Part shown: piece after piece, positions 56,056 through 64,000 of the stretch
Position numbering within the stretch: position 1 is the stretch's first letter
Layout of the letters: each line of letters opens with the position of its first letter
Made by a program: the position numbers and the translations under genes
The notes under the pieces: model-generated
Told to the model about the DNA's origin: nothing
Seen by the model: only the letters and a program-made list of their open reading frames with translations
The model's database searches: none
Origin: Streptomyces geranii
GTDB taxonomy: Bacteria > Actinomycetota > Actinomycetes > Streptomycetales > Streptomycetaceae
Assembly (NCBI RefSeq): GCF_002954775.1
Contig: NZ_KZ672952.1
Span: 62,001 to 126,000 of the forward strand
DNA length: 64,000 nt
Reading direction: 5' to 3'

Positions 56056-57010
56056 ATGCGCACCGCGGTCCTCGACGGCACCACCCTGGAAACGCTGCTC
56101 TCCGCGGCCGTGGCCGCCCCGTCGATCCACAACACCCAGCCCTGGCGCTTCCGGCTCGACCCGGACACGCTCACCCTGGAGATCCGAGCCGCCACACACC
56201 GCGGCCTGCGCCACACCGACCCCACCGGACGGGCCCTGCACCTGTCCGTCGGCTGCGCCGTCCTGAACCTGCGGATCGCGGTCGAACGCTTCGGCTGGAC
56301 ACCGGTGACCCGCCTGCTCCCGCGCCCCGACGAGCCGGACCTCCTCGCCACGGTCCGTCTCGCCGACACCACCCGACCGACCACCACCCACCCCGCCCTG
56401 TACGACACCGTCTGGCGCCGGCACAGCAGCCGCCTCCCCTTCCTGGAACGACCGCTGCCCACCCCCGTCCTCACCGAACTCACCGAGGCGGCCCACACCG
56501 AAGGCGCCCTGCTCCACCACCTTCCTCCCGCCCGCACCGACACCGTGCTGCGCCTCACCCGGGAAGCCGAGCACCACAACACCACCGAGCCGCGGAGAGC
56601 CGCCGCCGGCTGACCGGGCCGGACACCGGCACCGGCGTCAGCACCGGCCTGGGCATGCCGCCCGAGTCGCTCCGCCCCCAGGACTTCCTGGACCACATCC
56701 CGATGCGGGACTTCGGCGCCCACCGCCACCCGGACACGCTCCCCGCCCGCCCCTTCGAGAAACGGCCCTCCATCTCCGTACTGACCACCACGCACGACCG
56801 CCGCACCGACTGGCTCCGCGCGGGCCAGGCCCTCGAACATGTCCTGCTGACCGCCACGGCCCACAGCGTCCGCATCTCCCTCCTGCACCAAGCGCTCGAA
56901 TGGCCCGACCTGCGCGAACGCCTCATGCCCCCGACCGGCCCCCGCACCTGCCACCCACAGATGGTGCTCCGCCTCGCATATGGCCCCGAGGGCCCGGCCA
57001 CGCCCCGCAG
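56056..57010 (+). pseudogene. Acg-type nitroreductase, frameshifted and 3'-truncated
   Basis: The first 185 residues (LLSAAVAAPSIHNTQPWRFRLD...GRALHLSVGCAVLNLRIAVERFGW...LYDTVWRRHSSRLPF) are the N-terminal half of a nitroreductase-like protein of the Acg (Rv2032) family, which is DosR induced in mycobacteria. The frame breaks near 56590-56600: it runs to a TGA at 56613, while the true continuation (DFLDHIPMRDFGAH, RPSISVLTTTHDRRTDWLRAGQALEHVLLTATAHSVRISLLHQALEWPDLRERL, PQMVLRLAYGPEGPATPR) is in the next frame. The last residues are then replaced by a recombinase-like sequence at about 57005. ATG 56056 has GGAGG upstream. Confidence 0.8.
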
Positions 57011-58463
57011 CGGCCACACCTGCGCCGGCTGCCTCCGCGGCCGGTCTCTGAAGTGGGGATACTGCCGTCTGTGCCGGTGCCAGGCTCGGATCAACGGAAG
57101 AACCGCCGAGGCCGACGTGAGGGCCCGACTGGGCGCCATCCGACACCATCAGCTGTTCTTCATGGGTCTGCACTACCGCAGAGGATCTGCACCCGTCGTC
57201 GCGCGACGCGGAGGAGGGCGGGGAGCCATCCGGAAGCCGCCACCCGCGCCGGCCTGGCGGCCGAGTCCCGGCTGGAGGCAACTGCCGCTGTTCGGGCAGG
57301 TCCCGCGTGATTACGGCCGCCTCGACCCGACCGCCGCCGATCTGGCCAGCCCGTGGTTGGCCTGGGCGAAGTACCTCGCCTACCAACTCGCCGAGGCGCG
57401 GGGCTGGGGACGCGGCATCCGCATCGCCGTCAACCGTGGCCTGGCCATCGTGTTCACCGAGTACGTCGATGGCGACGTCATCCGCCATAGCGAGATCTTC
57501 ACCCCGCTCAGGGCCCTCGATCTGCGGTTCGGACACACCGCCACGGTCCTTGAGGAGATGGGGATCTTCCTGGACGACAGCAAGCCCTCCTCCGAACGCT
57601 GGTTTGCCGAGCGCCTGGAGGGCCTCGTCCCGGGCATCGCGGCGGAGGCCGAGCGCTGGATCCGGGTTCTGCATGGCGGAAGCCCACGCAGCCTGCCCCG
57701 GCAGCAGAGCACGGTCTGGTTCTACCTCAACGGGGCCCGCCCGGCACTGCTGGGCTGGTCGGACCGATACGACCACCTGCGGGAGGTGACCCGCGAGGAC
57801 GTCCTCACCCACCTGAAGACCCTGCACGGCCACCACCGCCGACACCAACTCGGGTCCCTGCGTTTGTTGTTCGCCTGGGCCAAGCGTTCCGGCCTGATCT
57901 TCCGCAACCCCACCAGTCGCATCAAGGTCGGCCAGAACGAGTACAGCGTGCTCCAACCGCTCGCGCCTGCCCAGATCGACCGCTCCGTCGCAGCGACCGC
58001 TACCTCCGCCGCGCGACTGATCCTCGCCCTCGCCGCGGTTCACGCCGCCCGGGTCGCCCAGATAGGAACCCTCCTGCTCGACGACCTCGACATCGGCAAC
58101 CGTCGGCTGACGATCGCCGGACGAGCACGCCCGCTCGATGACCTCACCCTGAAACTGCTGCTGGCCCGGCTGGAACACCGGCGACGCCGGTGGCCGAACA
58201 CGGCCAACCTCCACCTGCTGATCAACAACCAGACTGCGACGAAGACCAACCGCGCCGGCAACCACTGGATCAGCGCGCCCCTGCGCGGACAGGACGCGAC
58301 GCTGGAGCGGCTCCGCGTCGACCGGCAGCTCGAAGAGGCCCTCACCCACGGGCCCGGCCCCCTCCACCTCGCCGAGGTGTTCGGACTCGACGAGAAGACC
58401 GCCATGCGCTACGCGGACTCCGCACGAGCCCTGCTGGAACAGAGCGCTGAACAGCAACTTTGA
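57010..58463 (+). CDS. Tyrosine-recombinase-like protein, degenerate, joined to the nitroreductase tail
   Basis: In the frame continuing from the nitroreductase, about 480 residues follow: a Cys-rich zinc-ribbon-like start (HTCAGCLRGRSLKWGYCRLCRCQAR), a helical core-binding part (STVWFYLNGARPALLGWSDRYDHLREVTREDVLTHLKTLHGHHRRHQLGSLRLLFAWAKRSGLI), and a C-terminal domain with the recombinase Arg I region (ILALAAVHAARVAQIGTLLLDDLDIGNRRLTI) and a terminal Tyr in TAMRYADSARALLEQ. The HxxR box is not recognisable (LERLRVDRQLEEAL), so catalysis is doubtful. No start codon precedes the zinc ribbon; GTG 57117 or ATG 57162 are the first possible ones. It resembles Streptomyces integrase-like proteins that occur in sets. 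Confidence 0.6.
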
Positions 58464-58509
58464 TGAAACCGGCTCGACCGGGACGCACCATGAAGGGAAT
58501 CATGGGCGA

Positions 58510-59019
58510 GTGACGTCGACCGAAACAGCAGCACTCGCCCTACAGGACCATGCCGCCCTCTGGAGCATGGGCGAGATCCGTGCAACCGATGTCGTCTCTG
58601 GCGCCTGCAATGCGCTCGTCGCCGGCCTCGACAGTCCCGCCCTGCGGATGCTGGCCGCATGCACACGCGCGGAGGCGGACTACGACGTCCACGACCTCCT
58701 TCCCCCAGCACTCGACGAACTGGGCCTCACCTTCTACCCGGTGGGCAGCGTTGCCGGACAGGAAGCCGCCGCACGAGCACTTGCCGCCCGGATGCTGGCC
58801 GGCGAACTGACGTCACGCGAGCTGGTCTTTCGGATCCACCAGCGCTTCGGGCACGAACTGCCCTTGGCCGAGCGACTCGCCAACCTGGACGACGAGTACG
58901 ACATCCTCGAATACGGCGACAGGACATCGGCACAGGTCGACGCCGACGTTCTGGCCGAAGCTCTTCGGCTCACTCAGCATCCTCGTGTTCCACCCGAACC
59001 CACGGATCCACTGAGTTGA
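58510..59019 (+). CDS. Hypothetical protein next to the recombinase
   Basis: A 169-residue acidic, Ala/Leu-rich helical protein (LQDHAALWSMGEIRATDVVSGACNALVAGLDSPALRMLAACTRAEADYDVHDLLPPALDELGL..., ARMLAGELTSRELVFRIHQRFGHELPLAERLANLDDEYDILEYGDRTS). I believe it is a common Streptomyces hypothetical, but cannot name the family. GTG 58510 follows GAAGGG at a rather long distance. It lies 46 bp after the recombinase-like frame and may belong to the same mobile unit. Confidence 0.65.
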   Translation: MTSTETAALALQDHAALWSMGEIRATDVVSGACNALVAGLDSPALRMLAACTRAEADYDVHDLLPPALDELGLTFYPVGSVAGQEAAARALAARMLAGELTSRELVFRIHQRFGHELPLAERLANLDDEYDILEYGDRTSAQVDADVLAEALRLTQHPRVPPEPTDPLS

Positions 59020-59186
59020 AGCACACTGGTGGACCCGTCGGCTCGCACTGAAGAGACTTCGGTTTCCGTGAATCCACGGGGCTCTCGGGGGTCGAGGAAC
59101 ATCGGAACGAAAACCGGCGCTCAGGATCTGTCGGCCCTGGTGGGCGGCTGACGGAGTGTCGGCGGTCGGACCCGTCTGAAGTCGTC

Positions 59187-59280
59187 CCGCAGATAACGCC
59201 CTAATTATCTGCGGCATCGCTTATCACGGCCTGCGGCGACGTTCTCGGGGCTGTGCATGAAGCGGCCCCGTTATCTGTGG
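59187..59280. repeat. TTATCTGCGG repeats, possible recombinase sites
   Basis: CCGCAGATAA (59187-59196) and TTATCTGCGG (59205-59214) form a perfect 10-bp inverted repeat around CGCCCTAA; a diverged copy TTATCACGGC is at 59221-59230 and TTATCTGTGG at 59271-59280, immediately before the recombinase remnant. AT-rich, regularly spaced copies next to an integrase gene are typical of recombinase binding or attachment sites. Confidence 0.55.
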
Positions 59281-59291
59281 CAAGGGGGGAA

Positions 59292-59390
59292 GTGGTGCCC
59301 GCCGTCGTACGACTTCCTGCCGGGAGGGCGTTGACCGTCCGCGCGGCAACCGACGTGTTCCTCGACTCGCTCGACAACGCGAACACGCTC
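59292..59390 (+). pseudogene. 5' remnant of a tyrosine recombinase
   Basis: GTG 59292 (AAGGGGGG just upstream) opens a frame reading VVPAVVRLPAGRALTVRAATDVFLDSLDNANTLR, like the N-terminal SAM-like/core-binding start of Streptomyces integrases. After about 33 residues the sequence changes into an SDR gene fragment at about 59390. Confidence 0.5.
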
Positions 59391-59658
59391 CGGTGTGCGG
59401 GCGAAGACGGTCGAACCGGGCGCCTGCCTGACGACGAACTTCGCGGACAACGCGACGAAGGGCGCCTCGCTGGACGAGCTGGTCCCGGCGCCCTACGCAC
59501 CATGGGCGAAGAAGGCCATGGGTGACTTCACGGGCCAGGACCTGTTCACCAAGGAGAGCGACCTCGCCGAGACAGTGTGGCGAGCCGTGCACGACACGAC
59601 CGGCCAGCTGCGATTCCCCGCCGGTCCCGACGCGGTCTCGCTCTCCCAGGCGAAGTGA
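59391..59658 (+). pseudogene. 3' fragment of a short-chain dehydrogenase
   Basis: The frame VRAKTVEPGACLTTNFADNATKGASLDELVPAPYAPWAKKAMGDF then ETVWRAVHDTTGQLRFPAGPDAVSL is the C-terminal third of an SDR oxidoreductase (the V-x-x-V-E-P-G-A region after the catalytic Tyr-Lys and the terminal LRFPAG block). The NAD-binding and catalytic parts are absent. Confidence 0.6.
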
Positions 59659-59892
59659 TCAGCCAGCAGGCAAGGTCACGCCGCACTGATGCCAGGAGCC
59701 GGCCCCGCGCCCACGCACCGGGGCGGTTCAGTCCGCGTTCTTCGTCGCTCATATCGCCCGCCTGCGCGGTACAGCGGGCCGGGATGCCGAGTTCGGCGTA
59801 AGGATATGCCAGTCAAGGCTCCTGTTCCTGGTTGATGCGCGGGTGCCTCGTACACAGGAGAGCGGGGAGAAAGAGGCGGAGAAGCCGCCGGT

Positions 59893-61077
59893 TCAGGCGG
59901 TGCCGGCGGTCCAGGACGAGACCACCGCGAGGGCCTGCGACGGGTTGAGGCGAGGGTCGCAGAAGGATGTGTAGCGGTCCCCGACGGAGTCGAGATCGGC
60001 CTCGGTGAAGGCGCACTCGGTGACGTCGTCCGGCGTCGTCTCCAGGTGCAGTCCGCCGGCCACGCCGCCCGCGGCGCGCACTGCGTGGACGAAGCGGGAG
60101 ACCTCCAGCGAGACGGTCTCCACGAGCCGTGTCTTGTAACCGCCTGGCGCGGTCACGGTGTTGCCGTGCACGGGGTCGCTGAGCCAGACGACGGGGTGAC
60201 CCGCGCCGCGTACGGCTTCCACCAGGCGGGGCAGCCGGTCGCCGACGGCGTCGGCTCCCATTCGCGCGATGAGGGTGAGCCGTCCGGGGTCGCGCCACGG
60301 GTCGAGCTTCTCGCACAGGGCGAGCAGTTCGCCGGGTTCCATCGTGGGGCCGACCTTGCACGCCACGGGGTTGCTCACCTCGGCGAGCAGGGCGACGTGG
60401 GCGCCGTCGACCTGGCGGGTGCGCTCGCCGATCCACGGCCAGTGGGTCGAGCCCAAGAACATCCGGCCCTTGTCGTCCATGCGCAGCATGGGTATCTCGT
60501 AGTCGAGCAGCAGTGCCTCGTGGCTGGTCCACACCAGCGGCTCCGCGAACTCGCGTCCCGTGGCGCGGTCGCGCCAGCCCAGGTGCTCGACGATGTCGCA
60601 GGCGGCCATGTAGCCGGTGAGGATGCGCAGTGGATCGGGCCGGCGCCTTTCGGGGTCGGGCTCCGGGCCGTTGACCATGTGCCCCCGGAAGACCGGGAGT
60701 TCGGCGCCGTCGATCACTTCGGTGGGCTTGGAACGGGGCTTGGCGAACTGCCCCCCGATACGTCCTGCCCGCAGGACGGGTTTGCCGGTGATCAGGCCGA
60801 GCGACCCGGCGAGCAGGTCGAGCAGTGCGATCTTCCGTGCGACATGGTGGCGTGTGCATTCCCGCGGGTCTTCGGCGCAGTCACCGGACTGCAGCACCAT
60901 GGCTTCGCCGAGCGCCACCCTGCCCAGCAGAGTCCGCAGCGTGGCAAGGTCGTCGGCCTGTACGAGAGTGGGGCGTGTGGCGAGTGACTCGCCTACCCGG
61001 CCGGCCTGTGCGAGGTCGCTCCATTCGGGTTGCTGCAATGCCCCGCGTATACGAATATCCCGCTTCACGTCTTCCAA
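59893..61077 (-). CDS. phzC: Class II DAHP synthase of the phenazine pathway (PhzC-like)
   Basis: A 394-residue class II 3-deoxy-D-arabino-heptulosonate-7-phosphate synthase: VLQSGDCAEDPRECTRHHVARK, PVLRAGRIGGQFAKPRSKPTE, EALLLDYE, VACKVGPTMEPGELLALCEKLDP, RMGADAVGDRLPRLVEAV, VVWLSDPVHGNTV, HLETTPDDVTECAF, YTSFCDPRLNPSQAL. It condenses PEP and erythrose-4-phosphate, feeding the shikimate pathway. At about 390 residues it is shorter than the primary-metabolism enzyme (about 450) and lacks its feedback N-terminus, like PhzC. TTG 61077 has GGAG six bases upstream. Placed 35 bp after phzB. Confidence 0.92.
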   Translation of the reverse strand: MEDVKRDIRIRGALQQPEWSDLAQAGRVGESLATRPTLVQADDLATLRTLLGRVALGEAMVLQSGDCAEDPRECTRHHVARKIALLDLLAGSLGLITGKPVLRAGRIGGQFAKPRSKPTEVIDGAELPVFRGHMVNGPEPDPERRRPDPLRILTGYMAACDIVEHLGWRDRATGREFAEPLVWTSHEALLLDYEIPMLRMDDKGRMFLGSTHWPWIGERTRQVDGAHVALLAEVSNPVACKVGPTMEPGELLALCEKLDPWRDPGRLTLIARMGADAVGDRLPRLVEAVRGAGHPVVWLSDPVHGNTVTAPGGYKTRLVETVSLEVSRFVHAVRAAGGVAGGLHLETTPDDVTECAFTEADLDSVGDRYTSFCDPRLNPSQALAVVSSWTAGTA

Positions 61078-61111
61078 GACGTACTCCGATCCAGCGGTGT
61101 TGTTGTACCTG

Positions 61112-61600
61112 TCAGGCCGGTATTCCGGTGCGCTTGATTTCCGGAACCGGAATACCCAGAGCCCGCAACTGCTGGAACGGATTCATGAACTCCCGCTCCC
61201 GCTTGATCTTGCCGTTCTCCAGCTCGAACGAGTGCAGGAAGTGATTCTCGTAGTACCCCTCCGGGTAGTCGCCGAAGAGAATTTTGCCGCGTCCGTCGCA
61301 CTCCACCCAGAAATGGTTGGGGTCCTGGGTCCCGAAGATCCGGATGTTGTACCACTCCCAGTCCGGGAAGCACTTCAGCGACCAGACGGCGTGCTCGGCC
61401 AGCCGGTCCCTGCCCCGGGTGGCGACGGGTTCACCGGTGTCGGTGGTCCACAGACCGCCGATGCCGTCCTCGGTGAACAGCTCGTACCGACGCAGCCGGT
61501 CCTGGCCTTTGGTGTTCATGTACCGCTCGACGGTGGCGCGGTTGATGCGACGCAGTTCGGCCTCGTCGCTGAATCCCTGAGAATTGACGGATTCGGACAC
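61112..61600 (-). CDS. phzB: Phenazine biosynthesis protein PhzA/PhzB
   Basis: A 162-residue NTF2-fold protein: FSDEAELRRINRATVERYMNTKGQDRLRRYELFTEDGIGGLWTTDTGEPVATRGRDRLAEHAVWSLKCFPDWEWYNIRIFGTQDPNHFWVECDGRGKILFGDYPEGYYENHFLHSFELENGKIKREREFMNPFQQLRALGI. It is unmistakably PhzA/B, with the active-site His and Glu region intact. PhzA/B condenses two aminoketone molecules to the tricyclic phenazine precursor. GTG 61600 has AGGAGG six bases upstream. Only one copy is seen, as in other Streptomyces clusters. Confidence 0.96.
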   Translation of the reverse strand: MSESVNSQGFSDEAELRRINRATVERYMNTKGQDRLRRYELFTEDGIGGLWTTDTGEPVATRGRDRLAEHAVWSLKCFPDWEWYNIRIFGTQDPNHFWVECDGRGKILFGDYPEGYYENHFLHSFELENGKIKREREFMNPFQQLRALGIPVPEIKRTGIPA

Positions 61601-61740
61601 AACGTTCCTCCTGTAGTGGCTGTGGATACTGACGCGGTGAATGCGGCCGGCCGGCCGCTGCCTGCGATCGTGTCCGTGTCCGTTCGCAGACAGCGGCGGC
61701 GCTGTCCCCTGGGCCGTCCGCAGTCGACCGGAACCCGGTG

Positions 61741-63597
61741 TCAGATGCGGAGTTCGGGGCGGTAGATGTCCAGCCAGGTGCTCAGGTCGAGCACGCGCTC
61801 CATGCCGTTGCGGACGTGGACCGGCATGGAGGCCGAGTCCTGCTGTGTGATGTCCTGCAGCCAGCCGCGGTCGACCAGGCCGAAGACCGGGTCGTCGGTC
61901 GTGAGCAGTTCCTTGGACTGCTGCAGCAGCGCGCTGTTGTAGTGCGGGTCCAGGGTGGCGGGGTAGGAGCTCTTCACCCGGTTCAGCACCGATTCGGGCA
62001 GCAGGTCGGCCGTCGCGGCGCGGAGCAGGCTCTTCTCCCGGCCGTCGAAGGTCTTGAACGACCACGGGGTGTTGTAGACGTACTCCACGAGGCGGTGGTC
62101 GCAGAACGGGACCCGGACCTCAAGACCGACGGCCATGCTGATCCGGTCCTTGCGCTCCAGGAGCATCCGGACGAACCGCGTCAGGTGCAGGTGGCACATC
62201 ACCCGCATCCGCATCTCGTGGTCGCTCTCGCCCTCGGCCCTCTCGACCTCGCCGACCGCGTCGGAGTAGCAGTCACGTATGTAGGCGGGCAGGTCGAGGG
62301 CGGCGGTGATGTCGGCGTTGAACCGGTCCGACGACTGGGCCTGCGGGCCGGTGACGAAGACGTCCATCCAGGGGAAGGTCTGCGCGGCCTGGACCTCCGG
62401 CTGATGGAACCACTGGTACCCGCCGAAGACTTCGTCGGCGGACTCGCCGGACAGGGCGACCGTGGACTGCTGCCGGACGGCCTGGAACAGCTGGTAGAGC
62501 GAGGTGTCCACGTTCCCGAAGCTGAACGGACTGTCCCGTGCGGTGATGACGGCGCGGCGCACGTCCGGGTCGGCGATCGAGGCGTGGTCGAGCGCGATGG
62601 TCTCGTGCTGCGAGCCGACGTGCGCGGCCACCTCGAGCGCGTACGGGGCGTCCATCGTGCCACGCGATACCTCGGCGACGAAGTGGTCCTTCCGCCCGAC
62701 GAAGTCCACCGAGAAGCTGCGCACCTTCTCACCGGGCTCGCCGTGCTCCCCCGGCCGGCCCAGCTTGGCGGCGGCCAGCGCGGTGATCGCGCTGGAGTCC
62801 AGACCGCCGGAGAGCAGGGTGCAGCGCGGGACGTCGGAGACCAGCTGGCGGCTGACGATGTCCTCGAGCAGTTCGCGCACGGTGGCGACGGTGGTCTTTA
62901 GGTCGTCGGTGTGCGGACGGGTGGGCAGCGTCCAGTAGCGGTGCTCTCGCAGACCGGAGCGGTCGACGGTGACCAGGCCGCCCGGGAGCACCTCGCGCAT
63001 TCCGCACCACAACGCGCTGCCCGGCGTCTGGGTGAGGCTGATCAGCTCCCGCAGGCCGGCGAGGTCGACGGCGCGGTCCGACAGCGGGTTGGCGAGGATC
63101 GTCTTCGGCTCGGAGCCGAACATCACCCCGTCGTCGGTGCTGGAGTAGTAGAGCGGCTTGACGCCCATCCGGTCGCGGATCATCACGAGCTTCTCGACCC
63201 TGGAGTCCCAGACGGCGAACGCGAACATGCCGTTGAGGCGTTCGGCGACCGCTTCGCCCCACTCCAGGTAGCCGTAGAGCACGACCTCGGTGTCGCTGCG
63301 GGTCTCGAACCGGTGGCCCCGGCGGATCAACTCGTTCCTGAGTTCGGTGTAGTTGTAGACCTCACCGCTGTAGGTGAGCGCCACCGGGCCGTCATCGGTG
63401 GGCACCACCATGGGCTGGATGCCGCCTTCGAGGTCGATGACCGCCAGCCTCCGATGACCGAGCGCCGCGTGCCGGTCGAGCCAGACGCCTCCGGCGTCCG
63501 GGCCCCGGCAGGCCATGGGCTCCGTCATCGCGTCCAGCTGCGTGCGCTGCTGAGTCAGATCCCGGTCGAACGAGACCCAGCCGGTAATTCCACACAT
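61741..63597 (-). CDS. Asparagine-synthase-type amidotransferase, PhzH-like
   Basis: A 618-residue class II glutamine amidotransferase: N-terminal nucleophile Cys2 (MCGITGWVSFDRDL), RGPDAGGVWLDRHAALGHRRLAVIDLEGG, ALTYSGEVYNYTELRNEL, and a synthetase domain with the PP-loop LLSGGLDSSAITAL and SGESADEVFGGYQWF. In Pseudomonas the related PhzH (about 610 residues) converts phenazine-1-carboxylate to the carboxamide. Its place between phzG and phzB suggests the same role here; an asparagine synthase or an amidation of another phenazine acid is an alternative. ATG 63597 is fixed by Cys2. Confidence 0.85.
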   Translation of the reverse strand: MCGITGWVSFDRDLTQQRTQLDAMTEPMACRGPDAGGVWLDRHAALGHRRLAVIDLEGGIQPMVVPTDDGPVALTYSGEVYNYTELRNELIRRGHRFETRSDTEVVLYGYLEWGEAVAERLNGMFAFAVWDSRVEKLVMIRDRMGVKPLYYSSTDDGVMFGSEPKTILANPLSDRAVDLAGLRELISLTQTPGSALWCGMREVLPGGLVTVDRSGLREHRYWTLPTRPHTDDLKTTVATVRELLEDIVSRQLVSDVPRCTLLSGGLDSSAITALAAAKLGRPGEHGEPGEKVRSFSVDFVGRKDHFVAEVSRGTMDAPYALEVAAHVGSQHETIALDHASIADPDVRRAVITARDSPFSFGNVDTSLYQLFQAVRQQSTVALSGESADEVFGGYQWFHQPEVQAAQTFPWMDVFVTGPQAQSSDRFNADITAALDLPAYIRDCYSDAVGEVERAEGESDHEMRMRVMCHLHLTRFVRMLLERKDRISMAVGLEVRVPFCDHRLVEYVYNTPWSFKTFDGREKSLLRAATADLLPESVLNRVKSSYPATLDPHYNSALLQQSKELLTTDDPVFGLVDRGWLQDITQQDSASMPVHVRNGMERVLDLSTWLDIYRPELRI

Positions 63598-63777
63598 CGA
63601 CTTGCCCTTCTTCCTCTTGAGTACATGGTCCGGAGCACGGTCAGGGTTGGAGCTGGTCCGCACGCCTGCCGGAACCGTCACGCTCGTAAGAGTCCGGCGC
63701 AGCCGGTGCCTTCGTGGCGTGGTCCCTCACGGGCTACTCCTGGGCCGTCGGCGGCCCGGGTCTTGTCGTCGAACTCC

Positions 63778-64000
63778 CTAGGGCTGCAGCCTGCTTGTGC
63801 GCCAGCCGTCGCCGTGACGGTCGTAGCGCAGCCGGTGGTGCAGCCTGTCCGGGTCCGCGTTCCAGAACTCGACGGCCGCCGGGCAGAGCCGGTATCCGAC
63901 GAACCGAGCCGGGCGGGGCAGCGCCGTACCCGTGGCCGACAGCCGCTCGGCCTCGGCGCGCAGGGCCGCGGCGTCCGCGAGCGGCTCGCTCTGCCGGGAC
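63778..64000 (-). CDS. phzG: PhzG-like pyridoxamine 5'-phosphate oxidase-family enzyme (3' part only)
   Basis: The gene is cut by the window end; its last 73 codons read QSEPLADAAALRAEAERLSATGTALPRPARFVGYRLCPAAVEFWNADPDRLHHRLRYDRHGDGWRTSRLQP and stop at TAG 63780-63778. The P-x-x-F-V-G-Y-R-L-x-P...EFW...RLHHRLRY...W...RLQP pattern is the PdxH/PhzG C-terminus. In a phz cluster it is most likely PhzG, which oxidises the tricyclic precursor with FMN. PdxH itself is an alternative. It lies 180 bp upstream of the amidotransferase, in the same direction. Confidence 0.85.
   Translation of the reverse strand, partial: SRQSEPLADAAALRAEAERLSATGTALPRPARFVGYRLCPAAVEFWNADPDRLHHRLRYDRHGDGWRTSRLQP

Larger units (their letters stand above)
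59020..59892. other. Decay zone with mobile-element remnants
   Basis: No intact gene. It holds TTATCTGCGG-type repeats (59187-59280), the N-terminal coding remnant of a tyrosine recombinase (59292-59390) joined to a 3' SDR fragment (59391-59658), and about 230 bp before the phenazine cluster in which I see nothing recognisable. Confidence 0.6.

Noticed and set aside
54849..58457. A 1202-residue open frame on the minus strand
   Set aside because: It is the GC-rich antisense of the DevR-like regulator, nitroreductase and recombinase-like genes; the translation is low-complexity and lacks domains.

Overview
The window is very GC-rich, about 70% or more by eye. It has dense genes with GTG and TTG starts, many four-base ATGA/GTGA overlaps, and protein families typical of Streptomyces: GAF/PAS phosphatase regulators, paralogous universal stress proteins, flavin/F420-type split-barrel proteins and small DUF6126-type membrane proteins. 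I read it as accessory DNA from a Streptomyces or close relative. I found no rRNA, tRNA or CRISPR.

Layout. (1) 0.6-9.7 kb: an XRE/TPR regulator; an OmpR-type two-component system (2.1-4.3 kb) divergent from a ferric-reductase-like flavocytochrome plus an exported FMN-binding protein; a PAS-PAS-SpoIIE-HATPase phosphatase; a small membrane protein. (2) 9.7-13.9 kb: two ArsR repressors, one leading an overlapping operon arsR-sulP-split barrel-HATPase. (3) 14-55.9 kb: a dormancy/anaerobic-survival island. It holds a DevS-like GAF-GAF kinase, pyruvate phosphate dikinase, CBS-BON proteins, five universal stress proteins, four FMN-type split-barrel proteins, an HPF-like protein, oleate hydratase, an Rv1733c-like membrane protein, a GNAT/ADP-forming acyl-CoA synthetase, phosphoketolase, PPK2, alcohol dehydrogenase, DoxX, pyruvate formate-lyase with its activase, a complete arginine deiminase pathway (transporter, arcA, arcB, arcC), a cNMP-binding protein and a DevR/OsdR-like NarL-family regulator. 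(4) 56-59.7 kb: a decay zone where a nitroreductase, degenerate tyrosine-recombinase sequence and an SDR tail are joined at abrupt junctions. (5) 59.9-64 kb: the edge of a phenazine cluster (phzC, phzB, a PhzH-like amidotransferase and the 3' end of phzG).

The unifying signal in region 3 is a palindrome close to GGGRCCRNCGGYCCC. It recurs in about fourteen intergenic regions, usually as two boxes 20-24 bp apart centre to centre. It lies upstream of ppdK, oleate hydratase, stress-protein operons, the STAS/adh divergent region, the Rv1733c-like gene, the acs operon, the usp-adh-usp operon, pfl, the arginine deiminase operon, the cNMP protein, the nitroreductase and the devR-like regulator itself. 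The content and the boxes resemble the DosR/DevR regulon of mycobacteria and the OsdR regulon of S. coelicolor. The inference is that one regulator switches on substrate-level ATP supply (arginine deiminase, PFL plus ADP-forming acetyl-CoA synthetase, phosphoketolase), redox balancing, ribosome protection and stress proteins when respiration fails.

The island is also eroding. gap is interrupted by a short GC-rich palindromic insert, one adh carries three frameshifts and runs into a headless HTH-split barrel gene, a CBS-BON gene is cut into a flavohemoglobin tail, two Schlafen-type AlbA_2 genes are broken, and the nitroreductase is frameshifted and truncated. Assignments rest on motif recognition by eye; no database search was possible.
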